Of a DNA stretch of 5,223 nt, positions 1 through 5,223 are shown in pieces. Source of the stretch: an uncultured Bacillaceae bacterium. GTDB lineage: Bacteria > Bacillota > Bacilli > Caldalkalibacillales > Caldalkalibacillaceae. The first letter of the stretch is position 1. Each line of letters starts with the position of its first letter. The notes beneath the pieces are model-generated. The model ran no database searches and had not been told where the DNA came from. It was given only the letters and a program-made list of their open reading frames with translations. Made by a program: the position numbers and the translations under genes. The stretch spans positions 1 through 5,223 of the forward strand of contig CALBTX010000119.1 of NCBI GenBank assembly GCA_937967685.1, written 5' to 3'.

Positions 1-708
1 ATTTACCAAACCATTACGTCAGCCTTCATGTTCCCAATCGGTGGCAAAGCCAAAATTCAATTAGACGATAAAATCTTCGACGCCATAGCGGGAAAAATGA
101 TTTATATCCCCTATGCCTCTGATCTGAGACTCTCTGTTTTAAGCCAGGAGCCGTATGCATACATAAATATTTTTCATCATAACCCGGAAAGACTGCGATT
201 TGAAATGGACATCCGGCCAATATTTCATGATGTTATGAAAATGCTCGTGGAACTCGTTACTCTATGCCAATCGGCAAAAACAAAAGGATATTTTCATCAC
301 AACATTCAAGTCGAAAAACTGTTCAATCTCCTAAACAATAACCAGTCCTCCATGCATTCATCCAATCACGCTGTTGTCAATCATCTCATCGATTATATCG
401 ACGCTCATTATGATCAAGAGATCACCTTAGAAAAACTAGCCAAGTTGGTTAACATGAAGGAAGCACAAGTATCTTACTTATTTAAGAAATATACAAATAA
501 ACGCCCCATTGAACACTTGATTCAGCTTCGCATTAGAAAATCGACTGAGCTGATCCAGACAACCGATTTACCAATCAGTGAAATTGCCGGAAAAGTGGGA
601 TATCAAGATCCTTTTTATTTCAGCAGGCTGTTTAAAAAGTATACCGGGCTTTCTCCAACCACGTTAAGATTGCAAAGCAGACGAAAAAAAACAGGGATAG
701 ATTCATAG
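1..708 (+). CDS. AraC-family transcriptional regulator, 5'-truncated by the window edge
   Basis: The reading frame is open from the first base of the window (IYQTITSAF precedes the first Met at 28), so the true start lies upstream and the Met at 28 is probably internal. The C-terminal ~100 residues are a typical AraC double helix-turn-helix. Counting from the Met at 28, helix-turn-helix 1 is around residues 132-155 (ITLEKLAKLVNMKEAQVSYL) and helix-turn-helix 2 around 182-206 (ISEIAGKVGYQDPFYFSRLF), followed by the usual KKYTGLSP ending. The visible N-terminal part (FPIGGKAKIQLDD...GKMIYIP) looks like the end of a cupin-type effector-binding domain. AraC proteins of this layout usually activate a neighbouring operon when they bind a small ligand. 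Here the neighbour is a convergent, Fur-boxed iron-chelate uptake operon, so a Btr-like role (siderophore-responsive activator) is inferred. The last codons overlap the operon's terminator. Family assignment is secure; the effector and target are not. Confidence 0.93.
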   Translation: MYQTITSAFMFPIGGKAKIQLDDKIFDAIAGKMIYIPYASDLRLSVLSQEPYAYINIFHHNPERLRFEMDIRPIFHDVMKMLVELVTLCQSAKTKGYFHHNIQVEKLFNLLNNNQSSMHSSNHAVVNHLIDYIDAHYDQEITLEKLAKLVNMKEAQVSYLFKKYTNKRPIEHLIQLRIRKSTELIQTTDLPISEIAGKVGYQDPFYFSRLFKKYTGLSPTTLRLQSRRKKTGIDS

Positions 709-727
709 GTACGTTGGAACCTATCCC
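684..727 (-). terminator. Rho-independent terminator of the minus-strand uptake operon
   Basis: Read on the minus strand, 727-717 (GGGATAGGTTC) pairs with 704-694 (GAATCTATCCC) to form an 11-bp stem with one G.U pair and a 12-nt loop. After two bases comes a run of eight T (691-684). On the plus strand the same stem has an A.C mismatch and no good T-run, so the element is oriented for the operon ending at 746. The stem starts 18 nt past that stop codon. The T-run and one stem arm are inside the 3' end of the convergent AraC-family gene. Confidence 0.87.
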
Positions 728-745
728 CTTCATTGAATCATTGCC

Positions 746-1795
746 TTATTCGCCGTACAGTTTATTGCCCAACATTTCTAACGTATCAAAAATACGGGGG
801 CCATAATCCATGAAATCATCATATGTCGTCTCAAAGACGCGACCTTCTTTGATGGCACTGACATCTTTGATCAAAGGTTCCGCAAAAAGGGCATCGATGG
901 CTGTGGCATCATACTCCGCATTGCGGTCAGCTTTAATATAAATAATGACATCCGGATTGGTGCTAATTAATGTTTCTAAGTTTGAATTGTCTCCACTGCC
1001 TTCGACGGCGGGCTCAAGATTCAAGGTGGTTAGCAGATCCCTCTGTAAACCTTGTGAAACGTTAAAGGCCATATATGTTCCCGTATTAGCATCAAAACGC
1101 ACCATGGCCAATGCCGTTAGTTTTTGATCCGCCTTTTTCGCGTTCACTTTCTCGACGACTTCATTTAAACGAGCTTCCAATTGCGTGGCGTATGCTTCCG
1201 CTCTGTCATTCACATCAAAGATTGTACCCAAATTCCGTACATCCTCAATCACGGAGGTTAATTTTGGGTTTTGAATGATGTGGCTGGCGGTTTGGGGATA
1301 CACATTGATGCCCAACTCATTTAACGTGGCAATGGAGCCCATATACTCATCGGTAAACATCAGAGACCGACCGACAGCAATGTCCGGTTCCTGGCCGACA
1401 ATGATTTCTCGTGACACTTCCATTTTATCTCCTAAATTATTCAATCCGGCAATGGTTTCGGCAAATTTTCCCCTCACCTTATTGTCAGGATTTAAAATTC
1501 CCACGATTTTCTCTTCTAGCCCTAATTCCAACAGCATTTCAGTGGATGACAGATTGTTCGTCACCACCCGTTCCGGAGCTTTTTCGAATACTTGAGTGTA
1601 GGCATTTCCTTCTTCATCAAAAATTTCAATTTCAAACGGGTAAGACGTACGATTTGCATCCGGCTGATTCTGAGTGGATGCTGTTTCTTCAGACGATGGT
1701 GTTGCTTCTTCAGGATCGGATTTCTCTTGTCCGCAAGCAATGAGAACAAAGGTACAGGTCGTCACCAGCACAAACAATAAAAATTTCTTTTTCAT
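746..1795 (-). CDS. Iron-chelate ABC transporter substrate-binding lipoprotein
   Basis: This 349-residue protein is the extracytoplasmic ligand-capturing subunit of the importer encoded just upstream. The N-terminus is a lipoprotein signal peptide: KKK at residues 2-4, a hydrophobic core, and the lipobox LIAC with the lipidated Cys at 21. A Glu/Ser/Thr/Gln-rich linker (about 22-50) would tether it to the membrane. The rest fits the Peripla_BP_2 / FepB-BtuF family (cluster A-II), with the opening APERVVTNN..STEMLLELGL...VGI (about 73-100), a middle GQEPDIAVGRSL segment and a C-terminal NPDVIIYIKAD segment. The length is normal for the family. Its ATG overlaps the ATPase stop codon by 4 bp (ATGA), and AGGAGGA at 1807-1801 sits 5 nt upstream, which fixes the start. 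The Fur box and partner genes indicate an iron ligand, probably a siderophore. Heme or cobalamin cannot be excluded, and binding-protein sequence alone does not give the ligand. Confidence 0.93.
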   Translation of the reverse strand: MKKKFLLFVLVTTCTFVLIACGQEKSDPEEATPSSEETASTQNQPDANRTSYPFEIEIFDEEGNAYTQVFEKAPERVVTNNLSSTEMLLELGLEEKIVGILNPDNKVRGKFAETIAGLNNLGDKMEVSREIIVGQEPDIAVGRSLMFTDEYMGSIATLNELGINVYPQTASHIIQNPKLTSVIEDVRNLGTIFDVNDRAEAYATQLEARLNEVVEKVNAKKADQKLTALAMVRFDANTGTYMAFNVSQGLQRDLLTTLNLEPAVEGSGDNSNLETLISTNPDVIIYIKADRNAEYDATAIDALFAEPLIKDVSAIKEGRVFETTYDDFMDYGPRIFDTLEMLGNKLYGE

Positions 1796-2580
1796 GTTGC
1801 TCCTCCTATCATTACGCCCTTTCTGTAGTAACTAATGCACATGCTTTTTGTCCGCGGATCATGAAAAATCTCGCAATCCACCTCATAAATTTCCTTTAAT
1901 GTTTCCTTGGTAATCACTTTTTCCGGAATGCCGTGACAAACAACTTCCCCTTCTTTTAGAAAATAAATATAATCGCTAAATTGGGCGGCCAAGGTTATGT
2001 CATGCAGGGCAGCTAAAACGTTGATATTCAAATTTTTAATGATACTCAAGATTTCAAGTTGATATTTAATGTCTAAATGGTTGCTAGGCTCATCGAGTAT
2101 CATGAGGGAAGGGCACTGGGCAATGGCTCTCGCTAAAGCCACTCTTTGCTTTTCTCCACCAGACAGACTTAAAATATTGCGGTTTTTGTATTCTGACAGT
2201 CCCGTTTTGTGCAAGGCATCTTCTACAATCTCGTAATCTTTCTTGCTCTCTTTTTCCAGCTTTTTTAGATGGGGCGTTCTTCCCATCATGACAACTTCCT
2301 CAACCGTAAAGTCAAAATGGTTGCTTTGAAACTGGGATACGACGGACAAGTTCTGGGCGATTTTTCTGACCGGTATTTGGTCAATCGATAAATCATTTAA
2401 ATAAATCACGCCTTGAGATGGACGCAAGACGCGGTAGATGGCTTTTAACAGTGTGGACTTGCCGCTGCCGTTAGGACCGAGCAGGGCAACGAAGGAATTT
2501 TGAAGAACGCTTAAATCAATGCCATGGATGATTTTTTTTGTCCCAATGTCTATTTCAACACCGTCTAAGCGCAAATCCAT
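1792..2580 (-). CDS. Iron-chelate ABC transporter ATP-binding protein (FepC/FecE/BtuD family)
   Basis: This 262-residue cytoplasmic ATPase powers the importer. All nucleotide-binding motifs are intact: Walker A GPNGSGKST (35-43), Q-loop Gln83 in SVVSQ, signature LSGGEKQR (139-146), Walker B LMILDEP (159-165), D-loop SNHLD (166-170) and the switch His193 in ALHD. The GRTPHL segment (100-105), a few residues after the Q-loop, is characteristic of the FepC/FhuC/BtuD group of iron-siderophore and cobalamin ATPases. The C-terminal extension (about 222-262) has the usual KEIYEVDCEIFHDP-type region. The start at 2580 has AAGGTGA (2593-2587) 6 nt upstream, overlapping the permease stop. Only 11 nt separate the two genes, so they are co-transcribed. 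Function as an active ATPase is near certain; the substrate is inferred from context. Confidence 0.96.
   Translation of the reverse strand: MDLRLDGVEIDIGTKKIIHGIDLSVLQNSFVALLGPNGSGKSTLLKAIYRVLRPSQGVIYLNDLSIDQIPVRKIAQNLSVVSQFQSNHFDFTVEEVVMMGRTPHLKKLEKESKKDYEIVEDALHKTGLSEYKNRNILSLSGGEKQRVALARAIAQCPSLMILDEPSNHLDIKYQLEILSIIKNLNINVLAALHDITLAAQFSDYIYFLKEGEVVCHGIPEKVITKETLKEIYEVDCEIFHDPRTKSMCISYYRKGVMIGGAT
1801..1807 (-). promoter_or_regulatory. Strong ribosome binding site of the lipoprotein gene, inside the ATPase gene
   Basis: AGGAGGA on the minus strand lies 5 nt before the ATG at 1795, inside the last codons of the ATPase gene. With the ATGA stop/start overlap, this suggests translational coupling plus strong independent initiation, which would help make binding protein in excess over the membrane subunits. 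Confidence 0.8.
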
Positions 2581-2591
2581 CCCATCTCACC

Positions 2592-3632
2592 TTACTCGTT
2601 GGAAAAGTTGTAACTTTTCTTAATCATGATATAAGCAAAGAAGGGGGCACCGACTAACGCCGTAAATATGCCAATAGGCAGCTCCACATTTTCAATGATC
2701 GTTCGCGCCAGAGCGTCAACGCCCGTTAAGAAAATGGCACCTGTTAAGATGGACACAGGAATGAGTCTTCGGTGATTTGCCCCGATCAATGCCCTAGCAA
2801 TATGGGGGATGATTAATCCTACAAAGCCAATAATGCCAGTTGTTGAGACTAATATCCCTGTCAAGAGAGCGACAACGACCATATACAACCTTCGATAGAA
2901 ATGGATATTAATCCCTAAAGTGATGGCCGTTTCATCGCCTTGCAACATCGCGTTTAACGGACGATATTGTGTCATAAGGAAGGTGCTGGCCATCACCACG
3001 GCACAAAGGGGAACAAGCAGACTTTCCCACTTTGCACTCGAAAGAGAACCCATCGTCCAAAAAGTAATGCGCGCAATGGTGCTGTCTGTCCCTGAAATGG
3101 CCATAACAAAATTGGCGGCAGCCGTGCAGGCCGCGTTAATGATAGTGCCTGATAATATTAATTTTGTCGTAGTCATGTTGCTCTTATAAGACGCTAAAGT
3201 GAGGACAGCAACAGCTGCAGCCAGGGCACCCAAAAAAGCCGTGGCTGATATGCCCATTGCACCTAGGAAGCCCAGGGAGCTTCCGCCTAAAATGATGAAA
3301 AGCGTTGCCCCTAAATATCCACCTGACGAAATGCCTAATAAATAGGGATCGGCCAAAGGATTTTGAACGATGGCCTGCATGACGACACCACATAAGGCCA
3401 AGCCCGCTCCAATCACTATCCCCATTAATACCCTTGGAAAGCGAATTTGCCAAATAACTCCTGAAGCAGTTGAATTGGCTACCAATTCTAACTGAAAGAT
3501 TTTTTCTATTAAAACGGTATAGGTTTCAAGAATAGGTATTTTCATCGTACCGACACTGACACAGATGCCTACAGTTAAGATTAATAAGATAAACAGGCAT
3601 GCAATTGTGATGGGAAAGCTCATTTTTTTCAT
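2592..3632 (-). CDS. Iron-chelate ABC transporter permease (FecCD/BtuC family)
   Basis: This 346-residue polytopic membrane protein is of normal length for the FecCD family, whose members usually have about ten transmembrane helices and work as a dimer. Helix 1 is about residues 8-28. Family blocks follow in order: RFPRVLMGIVIGAGLALCG (64-82) running into MQAIVQNPLADPYLLGISSGG (85-105), WTMGSL (192-197), the cytoplasmic ATPase-coupling region around LGINIHFYRR (239-248), GIIGFVGLIIPHIAR (266-280) and ELPIGIFTALVGAPFFAYIM (317-336). Only one permease gene is present, so it presumably forms a homodimer, unlike FepD/FepG-type heterodimers. The ATG at 3632 has a modest GGAG site (3644-3641) 8 nt upstream. 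A second in-frame ATG three codons later is possible. It lies 44 nt after the reductase gene, with no terminator in between. Confidence 0.95.
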   Translation of the reverse strand: MKKMSFPITIACLFILLILTVGICVSVGTMKIPILETYTVLIEKIFQLELVANSTASGVIWQIRFPRVLMGIVIGAGLALCGVVMQAIVQNPLADPYLLGISSGGYLGATLFIILGGSSLGFLGAMGISATAFLGALAAAVAVLTLASYKSNMTTTKLILSGTIINAACTAAANFVMAISGTDSTIARITFWTMGSLSSAKWESLLVPLCAVVMASTFLMTQYRPLNAMLQGDETAITLGINIHFYRRLYMVVVALLTGILVSTTGIIGFVGLIIPHIARALIGANHRRLIPVSILTGAIFLTGVDALARTIIENVELPIGIFTALVGAPFFAYIMIKKSYNFSNE

Positions 3633-3676
3633 CTTGAAGACTCCGTGCTGCTTGCTTTATTAACCATCGGGAAAAG

Positions 3677-4744
3677 TTATTTTCCGCTAACAGCGTGTTC
3701 TCGGATTTGTTGGTGGATGATCCGTCTATTCCGTTCATAAAAAATCTCATTGTGGGAAGAGACTGTTCCCTTTTCATCGGCTTCCGGTTCAATAAACCGC
3801 TTGGCCTTATTCACGGCATTAATGGCATCCTGGAAGGCCCCGGCAATTAAGTGCACTTTTCCTTCGTAGTCAATGACATCTCCGGCTGCGAATAAACCGG
3901 GGACGCTTGTTTCGCAGTAAGCATTTCCTTTAATGAAGTAACCAGCCGTATCAACATTTAAATCACTGTTGTCGAGTAATGCTCTGTCTCTTACATAGCC
4001 ATGGTTGACGACCACTTCATCCACCGTTAATACAGTAGTCTCACCTGTCCGGTTGTTGATTAACTTGACCTTTTCAATTGAATTGCCGCTGGGATCAGGA
4101 AGAAGCTCGGCAATTTCTGTATGACAATAACATTCTACAGAGCTGTTGAGTAACCGAGATACGTCAGCTTCATGCCCATTCAGTTCCCCTTTTCGATAGG
4201 TGAGGTAGACTTGCTTCGCAATGGGCTCCAGTTCATTGGCCCAATCAACGGCCGTATGGCCGCCTCCCGAAATAAGGACCGTTTTATTCTTAAATCGTTG
4301 TAATGATTTGATCGTGTAGCTTAAATTTGATTGACAATATTTCTGGGCCCCTTCAATTTCTAGTTTCTGGGGATTGATAATTCCGCCACCGATGGCAACT
4401 ATCACCGTTTTGGATAGGTGTTTCTGACCCGATTCTGTTTCTAATACAAAGACCCCCTCTTCATTTTTTGTGATATTGGTCACTTTTTCTCCTAAAACAA
4501 CCTCGGGATCAAAGGTTAAGGCCTGTTCTGTCATTTGATGGATTAGTTGTTCCCCTGAAATAGGGGGCAAACCGCCGATATCCCAAATCATCTTTTCAGG
4601 GTAGACATGCACTTTTCCACCCAGTTGGTCCTGATATTCAATAATTTTTGTCTTCATTTCTCGCAAACCGCTATAAAAGGAAGCGAATAACCCTGCAGAT
4701 CCACCGCCAATAATGGTCACGTCAAATACTTCGTTCATTTCCAT
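3677..4744 (-). CDS. Thioredoxin-reductase-like ferredoxin/flavodoxin-NADP+ reductase (YumC/YcgT type)
   Basis: This 355-residue cytosolic FAD protein has the two-dinucleotide-domain layout of low-molecular-weight thioredoxin reductases. The FAD motif is GGGSAG (13-18) with Glu36 at the end of the second strand. The NADPH motif is SGGGHTAVDWA (159-169), and the second FAD motif is FAAGDV (285-290). It lacks the CxxC redox disulfide of true thioredoxin reductases; the matching area has a single Cys137 in KYCQSNLSY. It has the C-terminal extension with SSHNEIF (329-335) typical of Bacillus-type ferredoxin-NADP+ reductases. Tyr48 and His331 probably correspond to the flavin-stacking residues of that family. 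It is slightly longer than B. subtilis YumC or YcgT (about 330-336 residues). The likely activity is NADPH-dependent reduction of ferredoxin or flavodoxin, or directly of a ferric chelate. Being first in the Fur-boxed operon suggests iron release after import. The ATG at 4744 has AGGGGG (4759-4754) 9 nt upstream; a second ATG two codons later is a less likely start. Confidence 0.93.
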   Translation of the reverse strand: MEMNEVFDVTIIGGGSAGLFASFYSGLREMKTKIIEYQDQLGGKVHVYPEKMIWDIGGLPPISGEQLIHQMTEQALTFDPEVVLGEKVTNITKNEEGVFVLETESGQKHLSKTVIVAIGGGIINPQKLEIEGAQKYCQSNLSYTIKSLQRFKNKTVLISGGGHTAVDWANELEPIAKQVYLTYRKGELNGHEADVSRLLNSSVECYCHTEIAELLPDPSGNSIEKVKLINNRTGETTVLTVDEVVVNHGYVRDRALLDNSDLNVDTAGYFIKGNAYCETSVPGLFAAGDVIDYEGKVHLIAGAFQDAINAVNKAKRFIEPEADEKGTVSSHNEIFYERNRRIIHQQIREHAVSGK

Positions 4745-4785
4745 CGTTTATTTCCCCCTGGTAAACCCGCTAGGATATATACAAT

Positions 4786-4805
4786 TGATAACGATTATCG
4801 ATATC
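4786..4805. promoter_or_regulatory. Fur box (iron-responsive operator)
   Basis: GATAACGATTATCGATATC at 4787-4805 matches 16 of 19 positions of the classical Fur box GATAATGATTATCATTATC. In the Bacillus 7-1-7 form, 4786-4800 (TGATAACGATTATCG) matches 13 of 14 informative-plus-centre positions loosely, with one deviation in each arm from TGATAAT-N-ATTATCA. It lies just downstream of the -10 element of the operon promoter, over the predicted start of transcription, so Fur loaded with iron should block initiation. B. subtilis ycgT and siderophore importer operons are known Fur targets, which agrees with the genes here. Confidence 0.88.
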
Positions 4806-4813
4806 GCTTATAG

Positions 4814-4842
4814 ATTTTAGCAGGAACGGAATCTTTTTTGAA
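4814..4842 (-). promoter_or_regulatory. SigA-type promoter of the uptake operon, extended -10 with weak -35
   Basis: On the minus strand, TTCAAA (4842-4837; 4 of 6 to TTGACA) is followed after exactly 17 bp by TAAAAT (4819-4814; 5 of 6 to TATAAT). A TG one base upstream of the -10 (TGCTAAAAT) makes it an extended -10. Transcription would start near 4807, giving a leader of about 60 nt before the ATG at 4744. The Fur box covers the start region, and a 10-bp direct repeat abuts the weak -35. The prediction is by eye. Confidence 0.68.
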
Positions 4843-4870
4843 TGGATAATTATTGAAAGCATGGATAATT
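4842..4870. repeat. 10-bp direct repeat (19-bp period) abutting the -35; candidate AraC-type activator site
   Basis: ATGGATAATT occurs at 4842-4851 and again at 4861-4870. On the minus strand this reads AATTATCCAT, nine bases, AATTATCCAT; the last base is the first base of the -35 hexamer. The match extends to 11 of 12 positions (A-n-AATTATCCAT). Tandem direct half-sites about two helical turns apart, touching a weak -35, are typical of AraC-family activator sites. That the convergent AraC-family protein binds here is inference. Confidence 0.5.
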
Positions 4871-5008
4871 GTAAAAAAGGGCGACAAAACAGTTGAATAC
4901 CAGTGGAGAACAACCTTACAAGATATTCTAAAAACAGCATCTAGAGAGGAAGAACCGAACGATTTGGCTTGGCTTTTTTGTCTTATACATGAAACTCGTG
5001 TAAACTAA
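4853..5008 (+). other. Possible small ORF or gene remnant, 51 codons from TTG, unrecognised
   Basis: An open frame runs from TTG 4853 to TAA 5006-5008. Its translation looks protein-like, with segments TVEYQWRTTLQDILKTA, SREEEPNDL and AWLFCLIHETRVN, and an acidic stretch before a hydrophobic one. I do not recognise a family. No ATG is available in frame and no convincing ribosome binding site precedes the TTG. The 5' end overlaps the direct repeat beside the operon promoter. It could be the tail of a degraded gene or chance. It is listed because it is the best coding-like signal in this otherwise empty stretch. Confidence 0.2.
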
Positions 5009-5151
5009 TTAAATACAAAATATTTTTAACTAAAAGGGGTGGGAATATTCGCTTACATTTGCACATATTTTGTACGAGATTGATAGTATCCCGTATCCAG
5101 GAACGGAAACGACGTACATTAAGCTGAACTTTTTGAAAGGTAGGGATTCGG
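4871..5151. other. Intergenic stretch between the operon control region and the VOC gene
   Basis: This stretch has no well-supported gene, RNA gene or known riboswitch. It contains most of the open fragment ending at 5008. A second open frame without a usable start (5034-5162) contains SIPYPGTETTYIKLNFLKG; it ends 11 bp inside the VOC gene. A possible but weak plus-strand promoter is TTGTCT (4978-4983), 17 bp, TAAACT (5001-5006), each 4 of 6 to consensus. AAAAGGGGTGGG at 5032-5043 resembles a ribosome binding site but has no good start codon at a suitable distance. The region may hold decayed genes plus the leader of the VOC gene. Confidence 0.4.
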
Positions 5152-5223
5152 GTGTCAATTAAATTCGCTCATACAAACATTGTTGCCAAAGATTGGCGCA
5201 GATTGTCTGATTTTTATATTAAA
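5152..5223 (+). CDS. VOC-family (glyoxalase/bleomycin-resistance-like) protein, N-terminal fragment cut by the window end
   Basis: Twenty-four codons are visible from a GTG start: (M)SIKFAHTNIVAKDWRRLSDFYIK. This matches the first beta-alpha unit of vicinal-oxygen-chelate proteins, in which a strand with H-x-N-I is followed by a D-W-x-x-L-x-x-F-Y helix. His7 is where a first metal ligand is often found. The GTG is supported by GAAAGG (5135-5140) and AGGG (5142-5145), which lie 11 and 6 nt upstream, and by an in-frame TGA at 5134-5136 that rules out ATG starts further up. The substrate cannot be inferred, since the family includes lyases, dioxygenases and resistance proteins. It is divergent from the uptake operon and has no evident tie to iron. 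Confidence 0.72.
   Translation, partial: MSIKFAHTNIVAKDWRRLSDFYIK

Noticed and set aside
26..220. 64-codon minus-strand open frame opposite the AraC-family gene
   Set aside because: It is antisense to a well-supported coding region, and its translation is Cys/Arg/Trp-rich without recognisable features.
945..3453. Plus- and minus-strand open frames of 60-110 codons overlapping the lipoprotein and permease genes (such as 945-1127, 1275-1595, 1411-1743, 1592-1780 and 2920-3189 on +; 1561-1749 and 3184-3453 on -)
   Set aside because: They lie inside genes with clear family motifs, show no domains of their own and have no ribosome binding sites of note. They are frame shadows.
3633..3676. 44-nt gap between reductase and permease genes as a possible operon break
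   Set aside because: It contains no hairpin with a T-run and no convincing promoter, so readthrough from the reductase gene is the simpler reading.
3526..3792. 88-codon minus-strand frame spanning the reductase-permease junction
   Set aside because: It overlaps two confident genes in another frame, and its translation has no family features.
4844..4858. Second Fur-box-like sequence GGATAATTATTGAAA
   Set aside because: The left half matches well but the right half matches poorly (about 10 of 15 overall). It is better explained as part of the 10-bp direct repeat.
4953..4980. Terminator-like sequence: a short imperfect stem (CCGAA/TTTGG or CCGAAC/GCTTGG) before CTTTTTTG on the plus strand
   Set aside because: The stem is short with wobble or mismatched pairs and either a 3-nt loop or poor pairing, and no confident plus-strand gene ends there.
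4821..5108. CAGGAACGGAA present at 4821-4831 and 5098-5108
   Set aside because: An 11-base repeat 277 bp apart is expected by chance a few times in a window this size, and nothing at either copy suggests a shared function.

Overview
The window looks like chromosomal DNA from a low- to mid-GC Firmicute of the Bacillales type. Three things point there: strong AGGAGG-type ribosome binding sites, a Bacillus-style Fur box, and an FNR of the Bacillus YumC/YcgT family. No species can be named from the sequence alone. At least 85% of the window is accounted for by six genes, two of them cut by the window edges.

Layout. Positions 1-708 (+) hold the C-terminal part of an AraC-family regulator, with the 5' end cut off. 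Converging on it from the right is a four-gene minus-strand operon, in transcription order: a thioredoxin-reductase-like ferredoxin/flavodoxin-NADP+ reductase (4744-3677), a FecCD/BtuC-type permease (3632-2592), a FepC/BtuD-type ATPase (2580-1792) and a substrate-binding lipoprotein (1795-746). The operon starts at an extended -10 promoter (4814-4842). A near-consensus Fur box lies right at the predicted transcription start (4786-4805). It ends at an intrinsic terminator (684-727) whose hairpin and U-tract lie largely inside the 3' end of the regulator gene. Positions 4871-5151 are mostly unassigned and hold two start-poor open fragments of unknown meaning. At 5152 a GTG-initiated VOC/glyoxalase-like gene begins on the + strand and runs off the window.

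How the parts work together (inference from families and context). The permease, ATPase and lipoprotein form one complete ABC importer for an iron chelate, most likely a ferric siderophore. The NADPH-dependent flavoprotein is a good candidate for supplying electrons to reduce and release the iron. Fur would shut the operon off when iron is plentiful. A perfect 10-bp direct repeat with a 19-bp period abuts the weak -35 element, which is where a class II AraC-type activator would bind. The convergent AraC-family gene is the obvious candidate. This would parallel the B. subtilis feu locus, where Fur represses and the AraC-type regulator Btr activates siderophore uptake. The transported ligand cannot be read from the sequence.
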